From: Nocardia sp. SYP-A9097
GTDB taxonomy: Bacteria; Actinomycetota; Actinomycetes; Mycobacteriales; Mycobacteriaceae
Direction: 5' to 3'
NCBI RefSeq assembly: GCF_009649815.1
Contig: NZ_WJIC01000047.1
Coordinates: forward strand, 1-38,697
DNA length: 38,697 nucleotides
Of the stretch, positions 1 through 6,905 are shown piece after piece. Made by a program: the position numbers and the translations under genes. Below the pieces are notes generated by a model, which did no database searches, was not told where the DNA came from, and saw nothing but the letters and a program-made list of their open reading frames with translations. How positions within the stretch are numbered: position 1 is the stretch's first letter; every line of letters begins with the position of its first letter.

Positions 1-20
1 AATCGGCGATACTGGCACAC

Positions 21-70
21 GAACTCCTGGTAGATCAGCGTCTTGGTAAACACTGAATTACCAGGAGTTC
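21..70. repeat. 50-bp imperfect palindrome
   Basis: A perfect 12-bp inverted repeat (positions 21-32 GAACTCCTGGTA and 59-70 TACCAGGAGTTC) encloses a 26-base loop. The loop itself pairs partly, with TCAG against CTGA and GT against AC, so most of the 50 bases could fold into one hairpin. No T-run follows on either strand. An upstream reading frame ends in TAG at 31-33, inside the left arm, so this may be the terminator of a gene outside the window. It could also be the end of a mobile or repeated element. Its identity is unknown. Confidence 0.6.
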
Positions 71-122
71 ACTCAAATCTCGAGCCTCACACCGACGCCC
101 TCACCGAGTTCTCAGACGCTCT

Positions 123-150
123 CTGAGGGGCTCAACCCCTTCGGGCTCAG
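123..150 (-). terminator. possible hairpin terminator of the alpha/beta hydrolase gene
   Basis: AGGGG (126-130) pairs with CCCCT (136-140), and the alternative outer arms CTGAG (123-127) and CTCAG (146-150) also pair. The structure overlaps the hydrolase stop codon (147-149). No U-run follows, so this is a weak call. Confidence 0.3.
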
Positions 151-1193
151 TGACTGTCCGGGTTGGCCGCCAGCCACTTCAGCCAGGAATCCAGCTCCGC
201 GAACGCCTGGGTGCGCGGCTGCTCCGCCGACAGGAACACGTCGTGCCGCGCGCCCTCGATCGGCACGATATTGGTGCGGTCGCCCAGGCAGCCCGACCAG
301 CGCTGGATCTGCTTCACATCGAGCACCACATCCGCCACATCGGCGGCCGGACCGTACTTGCTCATGAACCTGGTCACCTTCGACCGCAGCACCAGCGCGG
401 GCACCCCGATATCCAATCCGCGATGCACCCGGGCATGCCCGCGGCGGATCGCCCGCAGCCAGCCCGCGTGAACGGCGAAGCCGCTCAACGGCTTCCAATC
501 CAGGTTGTAATCCCACTCACCGGACGCGGTGTGATGCAGGCTGTCCCCGTAGGTGGAGATCTTGCCCAGCGGCAGCGCGGTCATAGCGCTCAACCGCCCG
601 ATGCCCTGCAGCAGCGCATTGCTGACCGGGTGCCGGTAGTACGCCGGCCCCTGCAGATCGAACCACGGACTGTTCAACACCAGTCCTGAAATCCCTTGTG
701 CGCGAGCCCCTCCCGCGGCGTGCACCCGGTTCAGCCACAGCGGCGTGACCAGCCCACCCGTCGAATGCCCCATGATGAGCACGGGCAGCCCGGTCTCCTC
801 GCGAATGATCCGCAGCGACCGGTTCAGCTCCTGGTCGTACAGCGCGAGATCGCTCACATAGTGCGGCGTCTGCCCGGCCCGTGTGGAGCGCCCGCACTTA
901 CGCAGATCCAATGCGTAGAAAGCGAACCCCTGTGCCGCCATATGCTGCGACAGGTGCTCCTGGAAGAAGTAGTCGGTGAACCCGTGCACATACAGCACGG
1001 CGCTGGTCGCGGCCGGTTGTGATGCGGGCGTGTAGCGGATGAGCGTGGCGACGACATCGCCCTCGCCGTCCGGGTCCGGGCCCAGTGGCAGCGTGCGTTG
1101 CTGATAGTCCGATCCGAGCTCGTCGGGCCGCCATTCGCCGGTGGCCTGGGGCGATGCGGATGTGGTTCCGGGGGATGACATATCAGAGGTCAC
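147..1193 (-). CDS. alpha/beta hydrolase, serine aminopeptidase S33/lysophospholipase-like
   Basis: This is a 348-residue cytosolic alpha/beta-hydrolase. The oxyanion-hole region reads LYVHGF (about residues 68-73). The nucleophile elbow is GHSTGG (about 142-147), and a late GARHDVFLS segment supplies the catalytic histidine. The layout fits monoacylglycerol lipase/S33 family proteins acting on esters or lipids; the substrate cannot be told. The GTG at 1193 is preferred because a -10-like TATCTT (minus strand, 1205-1200) lies exactly 6 bases upstream, which fits a leaderless transcript. An ATG four codons in (1181) is the alternative. It is transcribed away from mqo across a shared region of about 170 bp. 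Confidence 0.85.
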   Translation of the reverse strand: MTSDMSSPGTTSASPQATGEWRPDELGSDYQQRTLPLGPDPDGEGDVVATLIRYTPASQPAATSAVLYVHGFTDYFFQEHLSQHMAAQGFAFYALDLRKCGRSTRAGQTPHYVSDLALYDQELNRSLRIIREETGLPVLIMGHSTGGLVTPLWLNRVHAAGGARAQGISGLVLNSPWFDLQGPAYYRHPVSNALLQGIGRLSAMTALPLGKISTYGDSLHHTASGEWDYNLDWKPLSGFAVHAGWLRAIRRGHARVHRGLDIGVPALVLRSKVTRFMSKYGPAADVADVVLDVKQIQRWSGCLGDRTNIVPIEGARHDVFLSAEQPRTQAFAELDSWLKWLAANPDSH

Positions 1194-1199
1194 CTGCTC

Positions 1200-1205
1200 A
1201 AGATA
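1200..1205 (-). promoter_or_regulatory. -10 box of a probable leaderless promoter for the hydrolase
   Basis: Minus-strand TATCTT (TAnnnT type), then six bases, then the GTG start at 1193. That spacing puts transcription start at or next to the start codon. No clear -35 box is visible. Confidence 0.45.
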
Positions 1206-1365
1206 ATCGCCTCAGGTAAAGAGCCGGCTTCGAGGCATCTCTCACATTCGAGCTATTCGTTGCAGGATTTCGGCGTGCCCAGGGGCACAATCGAACGTAG
1301 GTGAACGACGGGTAACCTAACTGCCGCTGGGTTGCCCTACACAGACAAGGAAGTCGATCAACGCC

Positions 1366-2892
1366 GTGTCGAACAATGCTGCCACGATTGAAAAGACCGA
1401 TGTAGTCCTCATCGGCGCAGGCATCATGAGTGCCACCCTCGGCGCACTGCTTCGACAGGTGCAGCCGGACTGGTCGATCTCCGTCTTCGAGCGTCTCGAA
1501 GCCGCCGCCGCGGAGTCCAGCGACCCGTGGAACAACGCGGGTACCGGACACTCGGCCCTCTGCGAGTTGAATTACACGCCGCAGAACGCCGACGGTTCGG
1601 TCGAGATCACCAAGGCGATCGATATCAACGAGCGCTTCCAGGTGTCGCGCCAGTTCTGGTCGTACTCGGTCGAGAACGGCGTGCTGGCCAACCCGTCGAA
1701 TTTCATCAACCCCATCCCGCACGTGAGTTTCACGCACGGCGCGGACGGCGTGGAATACCTGCGCAAGCGTCATGAGGCGCTGTCGCGGCATCCGCTGTTC
1801 GAGGGCATGGAGTTCATCGCCGACAAGGACGAGTTCTCCAAGCGACTACCGCTGATGGCCAAGGGCCGCGACTTCTCCGATCCGGTCGCGCTGAACTGGA
1901 CCGATTACGGCACCGATATCGATTTCGGTGAGCTCACCAAGGAACTGCTGGCGTACCTCGGCAAGTCCGGCGCGGATATCGCCTTCGGGCATGAGGTGAA
2001 GAACCTCACCAAGCAGTCGGATGGCTCGTGGCTGGTGAAGGTCCGCAATCTGCGCACTGGCAAGACCCGCGTCATCAACTCCAAGTTCGTATTCGTCGGC
2101 GCGGGCGGTGGCGCACTGCCGCTGCTGCAGAAGTCGGGCATCAAGGAGATCTCCGGTTTCGGTGGTTTCCCGGTGTCGGGTCTGTTCCTGCGCTGCAAGA
2201 ATCCCGAGCTGATCGCCCAGCACGAGGCCAAGGTGTACGGCCAGGCGTCGGTCGGTGCGCCGCCGATGTCGGTGCCGCACTTGGATACTCGCGTCATCAA
2301 TGGTGAGCGTGGCCTGCTGTTCGGCCCGTACGCGGGGTGGACGCCCAAGTTCCTCAAGGATGGCAAGAACACCGATCTGTTCAAGTCGGTGAAGCCGAAC
2401 AACCTGTTCTCCATGCTCGGCGTCGGTGTCACCGAGATGAGCCTGGTGCAGTACCTGGTGTCCGAACTGCTCAAGTCGCAGAACGGCCGCGTCGAGGTGA
2501 TGGAGGAGTTCCTGCCGAAGGCCGACGGGCACGACTGGGATCTGATCATCGCCGGTCAGCGCGTGCAGGTGATTCGCCGCAAGGGTGCGGGCGGTGTGCT
2601 CGAACTCGGTACCGCGGTCGTGGCCGCCGAGGACGGCACCATTGCCGGTCTGCTCGGTGCCTCGCCGGGCGCGTCGACCTGTGTGAGCGCCATGCTCGAT
2701 GTGATGAAGCGTTGCTTCCCGGGCGAATTCGCTTCGTGGGAGCCGAAACTCAAGGAAATGGTGCCGTCGCTGGGCGTCAAGCTCTCCGAGAATCAGGCGC
2801 TGTTCTCCGAGGTCTGGGATTGGTCGCAGAAGGCCCTGCGGCTCGATGACGCCAACACGCCCAAGCACTTCGGGGTCGCATCTCACGCGTAG
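1366..2892 (+). CDS. mqo: malate:quinone oxidoreductase
   Basis: This 508-residue protein oxidises malate to oxaloacetate and passes electrons to the quinone pool as a peripheral membrane flavoprotein of the TCA cycle. The N-terminus has the FAD dinucleotide fold VLIGAGIMSATLG (about residues 14-26), followed by the family-typical NNAGTGHS (about 56-63). A late GLLGASPGAST segment (about 427-437) is also typical of Mqo. Length matches the family, near 490-500 residues. The GTG start at 1366 follows an AAGGAAG ribosome-binding site (1348-1354). A TAACCT (1313-1318) could be its -10 box. The GNAT gene begins 18 bases after the stop, as in the mycobacterial mqo locus, so the two are probably co-transcribed. 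Confidence 0.96.
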   Translation: MSNNAATIEKTDVVLIGAGIMSATLGALLRQVQPDWSISVFERLEAAAAESSDPWNNAGTGHSALCELNYTPQNADGSVEITKAIDINERFQVSRQFWSYSVENGVLANPSNFINPIPHVSFTHGADGVEYLRKRHEALSRHPLFEGMEFIADKDEFSKRLPLMAKGRDFSDPVALNWTDYGTDIDFGELTKELLAYLGKSGADIAFGHEVKNLTKQSDGSWLVKVRNLRTGKTRVINSKFVFVGAGGGALPLLQKSGIKEISGFGGFPVSGLFLRCKNPELIAQHEAKVYGQASVGAPPMSVPHLDTRVINGERGLLFGPYAGWTPKFLKDGKNTDLFKSVKPNNLFSMLGVGVTEMSLVQYLVSELLKSQNGRVEVMEEFLPKADGHDWDLIIAGQRVQVIRRKGAGGVLELGTAVVAAEDGTIAGLLGASPGASTCVSAMLDVMKRCFPGEFASWEPKLKEMVPSLGVKLSENQALFSEVWDWSQKALRLDDANTPKHFGVASHA

Positions 2893-2910
2893 GTGTGATA
2901 GCAACAATCG

Positions 2911-3363
2911 ATGATGTCAACGGTTGCTCTCAAACGGTCGTGGGCCCAGGATCTGGACACCGCGACGCTGTACAAGCTGTTGAAACTTCGCGTAGAAGTC
3001 TTCGTCGTCGAACAGAAATGCGCCTACCCCGAACTGGACGGTCTCGACCTCGGCGTCGAGACCCGGCATTTCTGGCTCGATGACGAGGGCGATGTCATCT
3101 GCACCCTCCGTCTGCTCGAAGAGCACGATGACGGCGTGAAGTCCTTCCGCATCGGCCGCCTCTGCACCGCCCCCGCGGCTCGCGGACACGGCTACACCAC
3201 CCGCCTACTGCAAGCGGCGCTCGCGGAAACGGGCTCCGGCGCCACCGTCCGCCTCAACGCCCAGACCTACCTGGTCGACATGTACACCAAGCACGGCTTC
3301 AAAATCGACGGCGAAGAATACATCGAAGACGGCATCCCGCACATCCCCATGCGCCGCGGCTGA
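2911..3363 (+). CDS. GNAT family N-acetyltransferase (ElaA-like)
   Basis: This 150-residue protein has the GCN5-related acetyltransferase fold. The early part, LRVEVFVVEQKCAYPELDGLD (split over about residues 28-48), is the ElaA signature. The acetyl-CoA binding loop is IGRLCTAPAARGHGYTTRLL (about 90-109), with the R/Q-x-x-G-x-G/A-type RGHGYT. The acceptor substrate is unknown for this family. It lies 18 bases behind mqo, and a strong terminator follows directly. Two adjacent ATG codons (2911, 2914) could serve as start, and neither has a clear ribosome-binding site. The same gene sits next to mqo in M. tuberculosis (Rv2851c). Confidence 0.9.
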   Translation: MMSTVALKRSWAQDLDTATLYKLLKLRVEVFVVEQKCAYPELDGLDLGVETRHFWLDDEGDVICTLRLLEEHDDGVKSFRIGRLCTAPAARGHGYTTRLLQAALAETGSGATVRLNAQTYLVDMYTKHGFKIDGEEYIEDGIPHIPMRRG

Positions 3364-3379
3364 CCAGCCGAAACGCAAG

Positions 3380-3416
3380 GTCCCGCAACCGAACCCGGTT
3401 GCGGGACTATTTTTTT
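3380..3416 (+). terminator. rho-independent terminator after mqo-GNAT
   Basis: A perfect 12-bp stem (3380-3391 with 3396-3407), a 4-base loop and then ATTTTTTTC (3409-3417) form a textbook intrinsic terminator 16 bases after the GNAT stop. It closes the mqo transcription unit. Confidence 0.95.
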
Positions 3417-3862
3417 CGAGCCCATTCCCAGGCGCGGTCGAAATGGCCAGGCGTGCAGATGCTTTCGGTGCGCAGGCACTGCGGCCAGGAATCGCCAGCG
3501 GAGTGCAGGTCGATGTGCCGTCGGCGGCGCAGCTCGAGATGCGGTCGGGTGATGTGGCTCAGATGTGGTCAGGCGCTGTGAGTCGAGGCCGTGGCCCGGT
3601 GGTGTGGGTTGAGGTGCTGTCCAGGTAGTGGCCTGCTCGGAGCGCAGCGGATTCCAATACGCGAGGCCGCGGGCCGGATCGTCATCACTCACCCCTCGAC
3701 GGCGTCGCGATCGGGTCGCTCCGACGTGCATGTACTGGCGCAGGTGTCTTCTCGACGAATGCCAGCGTCAGTACATCGATGTGGCGGGAGGACGTGAGGG
3801 TGGGCTTCTTGTGGTCGGGTGAGGCTCGCGGGGGTCGAGGCGGGCGGGGGTGAGGGCGCGCA
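3417..3862. other. intergenic region without a supported gene
   Basis: About 450 bases between the terminator and the chelatase gene. Short open frames occur on both strands, but none shows a recognisable domain or ribosome-binding site. The only structure I see is the inverted repeat at 3730-3776. I looked for cobalamin-riboswitch landmarks, since cob genes follow, and found none. Confidence 0.5.
3730..3776. repeat. 15-bp imperfect inverted repeat upstream of the chelatase gene
   Basis: Arms 3730-3744 and 3762-3776 match at 13 of 15 positions, separated by 17 bases. The repeat lies about 90 bp upstream of the proposed -10 box of the chelatase gene. It could be an operator or a hairpin; its function is unknown. 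Confidence 0.5.
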
Positions 3863-3868
3863 TAGAGT
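3863..3868 (+). promoter_or_regulatory. -10 box of a probable leaderless promoter for the chelatase gene
   Basis: TAGAGT (TAnnnT) ends seven bases before the GTG at 3876. This supports that start rather than the more upstream in-frame ATG at 3819. Confidence 0.45.
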
Positions 3869-3875
3869 TGCGGGC

Positions 3876-6029
3876 GTGTCCGTCTCCTCTGTGGCTTACT
3901 CCGAATCCAAGCGTGCGGCCTCCGATGTCGAGGTCGGGTTTCCGTTCTCGGCGGTGGTGGGGCAGGAGCGGTTGCAGTTGGCGCTGATTCTGTGTGCGGT
4001 GCATCCCGGGATCGGTGGCGTGCTGGTGCGCGGGGAGAAGGGGACGGCCAAGTCGACTGTGGTGCGGGCGCTGGCGCAGTTGCTGCCGCCGGTGGTCGAT
4101 GAGAGTGGGGCTCGGCCCGCGCGGTTGGTGGAGTTGCCGGTCGGCGCCACCGAGGATCGGGTGGTCGGGTCGCTGGATTTGGAGCGGGTGCTGCGGGATG
4201 GGGAGCAGGCATTCAAGCCGGGTCTGCTGGCGGCCGCGCATCACGGCGTGCTGTACGTGGATGAAGTGAATCTGCTGCACGACCATCTCGTCGATGTACT
4301 GCTCGATGCCGCCGCCATGGGGCGCGTGCATATCGAGCGCGACGGCGTATCGCATTCGCATCCGGCGCGATTCGTGCTCGTGGGCACCATGAATCCCGAA
4401 GAGGGTGAACTCCGCCCGCAGTTGCTCGACCGATTCGGGCTCACCGTGGATGTCGTCGCCTCCCGCAATGTGGATGTGCGTATGGCCGTGGTGCGCCGCC
4501 GCCTCGACTACGAGGCCGACCCGGCCGGATTCGCCGAAAGCTACTCGGCGGCCGATCGTGAAGTGGCAGAACGTATTCTGACCGCGCGCGATCGTATCTC
4601 CGACGTCATCCTCGACAATGTCGAGCTGCGCCGCATCGCCGCGCTCTGCGCCACCTTCGATGTCGACGGTATGCGCGCCGACCTGGTCGTCGCCCGCACC
4701 GCCACCGCGCACGCCGCCTGGCGTGGCAGCGACACCGTCACCGAAGCCGATGTGCGCATTGCCGCGGAACTCGCACTGCCACACCGTCGTCGACGCGATC
4801 CCTTCGATGAACCGGGCATCAGCGAGGAACAACTCGACGACGCCATGGCCCAGGCAGCCGAGGAAGCGGCCCGTGCCGGTGACGACCTGGGAAAAGGTGA
4901 AGCGGCTCCGCAGGATGATGCGGAGTCGCAGGACATAGACCCGGACGACGATCCCAACGGCCCGGGTGGTGGCGCGGATTCGCCTGCGGGCGAACAGGAT
5001 TCGTCTCAGGGTGCGCGGCCGGGCTCGGCGCAGCAGGATGGATCGGACGACGGTGCCCTGGACAGTGCGCACGATGGACCGTCGAGCGGTTCTCAGGACG
5101 GTTCGCAGGATTCGTCCACCCCGGACAGCGCGGCGGACGGTACGGATTCAACCCAGCGGCCCAGCGGCGGCGACCCGGATGCCAAGGGCGACAAGCCATC
5201 CAACCGCGAAGGCCGCTCCGCAGCCCCCACACACTCCATCGCCAAACTCCCACGCTGGGAGGTCCCCGGCGTAGGTGAGGGTGCCCCCGGCCGCCGCTCC
5301 CGCGCCCGCACTCGTCAGGGTCGCGTCGTCCGCGCAACCCCCGAAACGGGCACCGGCCTGCACCTGCTCGGCACCATCTTCGCCGCAGCCCCCCACCAGC
5401 GTGCCCGTGGCCGCCTGACCGGCCCCCTGGAGTTCGCCCCCGCCGACCTGCGCGGCGCGTATCGCGAAGGCCGCGAAGGCAATCTGGTCGTCTTCGTGGT
5501 CGACGCCTCCGGCTCCATGGCCTCCCGCGACCGCCTCTCCGCCGTCACCGGCGCGGTGGTAGCCCTGCTCCGCGACGCCTACCAGCGCCGCGACAAGGTA
5601 GCCGTCATCACCGTCCGAGGCCAGGACGCGGAACTGGTGCTGCCCCCGACCTCCTCGGTCGACATAGCGGTCCGCCGCCTCGCCGATATGCGCACCGGCG
5701 GCAAAACCCCACTCGCCCAAGGACTTCTGAAGGCCCGCGAGGTAATCCACCGCGAACACGTCCGCGACCCGCACCGCCGCCCCATGCTCGTCCTACTCAC
5801 CGACGGCCGCGCCACCGGCGGCCCCGACCCCGTCCCCCGCGCCCGCGCCGCCGCCCGCCTCCTGGCCAACGAATCGGTGACCGCCATGGTCGTCGACTGC
5901 GAACGAGGCATGATCCGCCTCGGCCTGGCCCGCGACCTCTCCCGAGAACTCCGAGCCGGCTACCTCCAACTAGCCGAACTCACAGGCGATTCCGTAGCCG
6001 GAGTAGTCCGAGCCACCCGCGCAGCCTGA
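3876..6029 (+). CDS. chlD: magnesium/cobalt chelatase I-D fusion (ChlD/BchD type), with probable -1 frameshifting
   Basis: The full-length protein has 717 residues. Residues 1 to about 325 are the AAA+ ATPase of the ChlI/BchI type: Walker A GEKGTAKST at 53-61 and Walker B LYVDEVNLL around 126-134. An acidic Ser/Asp/Gly/Pro-rich linker follows (about 330-450). The C-terminus is a VWA domain with the MIDAS motif DASGS around residue 545. Orthologues (M. tuberculosis Rv2850c) are called magnesium chelatase. These organisms make no chlorophyll and the next genes are cobO and cobB, so it most likely partners CobN in aerobic cobalt insertion. CobN is not in this window. At 4889-4929 a slippery heptamer, spacer and stem-loop could divert ribosomes to a stop at 4898, giving a separate 341-residue ATPase subunit. 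The start is set by the -10 box at 3863. Confidence 0.92.
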   Translation: MSVSSVAYSESKRAASDVEVGFPFSAVVGQERLQLALILCAVHPGIGGVLVRGEKGTAKSTVVRALAQLLPPVVDESGARPARLVELPVGATEDRVVGSLDLERVLRDGEQAFKPGLLAAAHHGVLYVDEVNLLHDHLVDVLLDAAAMGRVHIERDGVSHSHPARFVLVGTMNPEEGELRPQLLDRFGLTVDVVASRNVDVRMAVVRRRLDYEADPAGFAESYSAADREVAERILTARDRISDVILDNVELRRIAALCATFDVDGMRADLVVARTATAHAAWRGSDTVTEADVRIAAELALPHRRRRDPFDEPGISEEQLDDAMAQAAEEAARAGDDLGKGEAAPQDDAESQDIDPDDDPNGPGGGADSPAGEQDSSQGARPGSAQQDGSDDGALDSAHDGPSSGSQDGSQDSSTPDSAADGTDSTQRPSGGDPDAKGDKPSNREGRSAAPTHSIAKLPRWEVPGVGEGAPGRRSRARTRQGRVVRATPETGTGLHLLGTIFAAAPHQRARGRLTGPLEFAPADLRGAYREGREGNLVVFVVDASGSMASRDRLSAVTGAVVALLRDAYQRRDKVAVITVRGQDAELVLPPTSSVDIAVRRLADMRTGGKTPLAQGLLKAREVIHREHVRDPHRRPMLVLLTDGRATGGPDPVPRARAAARLLANESVTAMVVDCERGMIRLGLARDLSRELRAGYLQLAELTGDSVAGVVRATRAA
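4889..4929 (+). promoter_or_regulatory. probable programmed -1 ribosomal frameshift signal
   Basis: The heptamer G_GGA_AAA (4889-4895) fits X_XXY_YYZ exactly in the zero frame of the chelatase gene. A 6-base spacer (4896-4901) follows. Next comes a 10-bp stem (4902-4911 with 4920-4929; nine Watson-Crick pairs and one G-U) with an 8-base loop. After a -1 slip the ribosome reads AGG and then the stop TGA at 4898-4900. The short product would be 341 residues, ending just after the AAA+ domain, which is the usual size of a free ChlI/BchI subunit. Confidence 0.75.
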
Positions 6030-6247
6030 CCCAGGACGCCCGATCACCAGGAACTGACGGCAGTATCCCGCCCCGAATCGCGCCACTGGTTCCTGCTCGA
6101 CAACCAGCATTACCCCTCGATGGCATCCCACCCCGCGACTCGGAGATCAACGGGATGGGCGCGCCCGGCGCGGAGTGCGGGGCGGGCGTATGGCACCGTG
6201 GTGGGCGAGTGGCCGGCGGTCGGTCGGCGGTGAGAGGAGTTCGGTCG
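6030..6247 (+). other. spacer between the chelatase gene and cobO
   Basis: The region contains a 7-bp inverted repeat (CAGGAAC near 6048 and GTTCCTG near 6087) and the GAGAGGAG ribosome-binding site of cobO. The reading frame of cobO is open upstream to 6155, but the ribosome-binding site and family length argue against that earlier start. Confidence 0.4.
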
Positions 6248-6868
6248 ATGCCCAAGGGTGTTCCGTTGGCGGAGAGCATTCCCGATGACGGGTTGACCAC
6301 GCGGCAGCGGCGGAATCTGCCGGTGCTGGCCGTGCATACCGGGCCGGGCAAGGGGAAGTCGACGGCCGCGTTCGGGATGGCGCTGCGGGCCTGGAACCAG
6401 GGGTTCGATATCGCGGTATTCCAGTTCGTGAAGAGCGCCAAGTGGAAAGTGGGGGAGGAGGCCGCCTTCCGCACGCTGGGTCAACTGCACGAGGAGACCG
6501 GGGCGGGTGGCGCGGTCGAGTGGCACAAGATGGGCGAGGGCTGGTCCTGGACGCGCAAGCAGGGGTCCGATGAGGATCATGCGGCCGCCGCGCTTTCCGG
6601 GTGGCAGGAGATCAAGCGGCGGATCGCCGCCGAACAGCATCGGTTCTATGTGCTGGACGAATTCACCTATCCGCTCAAATGGGGCTGGGTGGACGTGGAC
6701 GAGGTTGTCGAGACGCTGCGCAATCGGCCCGGAAATCAGCACGTGGTGATCACCGGACGCGATGCCCCGCAGGCGCTGATCGACGCCGCGGACCTGGTCA
6801 CCGAGATGACGAAGGTGAAGCATCCGATGGACGCGGGCCGTAAAGGCCAGCGCGGTATCGAATGGTGA
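6248..6868 (+). CDS. cobO: cob(I)yrinic acid a,c-diamide adenosyltransferase
   Basis: CobO transfers the adenosyl group of ATP to the cobalt of reduced corrinoids in adenosylcobalamin synthesis. The protein has 206 residues, the family's usual length. The Walker A loop is HTGPGKGKST (about residues 30-39). Other family marks are FQFVKSAKWK, YVLDEFTYPLKWGW and VITGRDAP. The C-terminus KHPMDAGRKGQRGIEW is also typical. The ATG at 6248 is chosen because GAGAGGAG lies about ten bases upstream. cobB begins 37 bases after the stop. The order chelatase-cobO-cobB matches Rv2850c-Rv2848c and points to one operon. Confidence 0.95.
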   Translation: MPKGVPLAESIPDDGLTTRQRRNLPVLAVHTGPGKGKSTAAFGMALRAWNQGFDIAVFQFVKSAKWKVGEEAAFRTLGQLHEETGAGGAVEWHKMGEGWSWTRKQGSDEDHAAAALSGWQEIKRRIAAEQHRFYVLDEFTYPLKWGWVDVDEVVETLRNRPGNQHVVITGRDAPQALIDAADLVTEMTKVKHPMDAGRKGQRGIEW

Positions 6869-6905
6869 GCGAGCCCGCCCGGACGAAGAACGCCGGAGGT
6901 GCGTG

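Noticed and set aside
3417..3875. Cobalamin riboswitch upstream of the cob genes
   Set aside because: I looked for the B12-box and its flanking helices and did not find them by eye.
4959..5220. Repetitive-looking Ser/Asp/Gly codons in the chelatase linker as a DNA repeat
   Set aside because: It is the low-complexity acidic linker usual in ChlD/BchD proteins; no exact repeat unit is seen.
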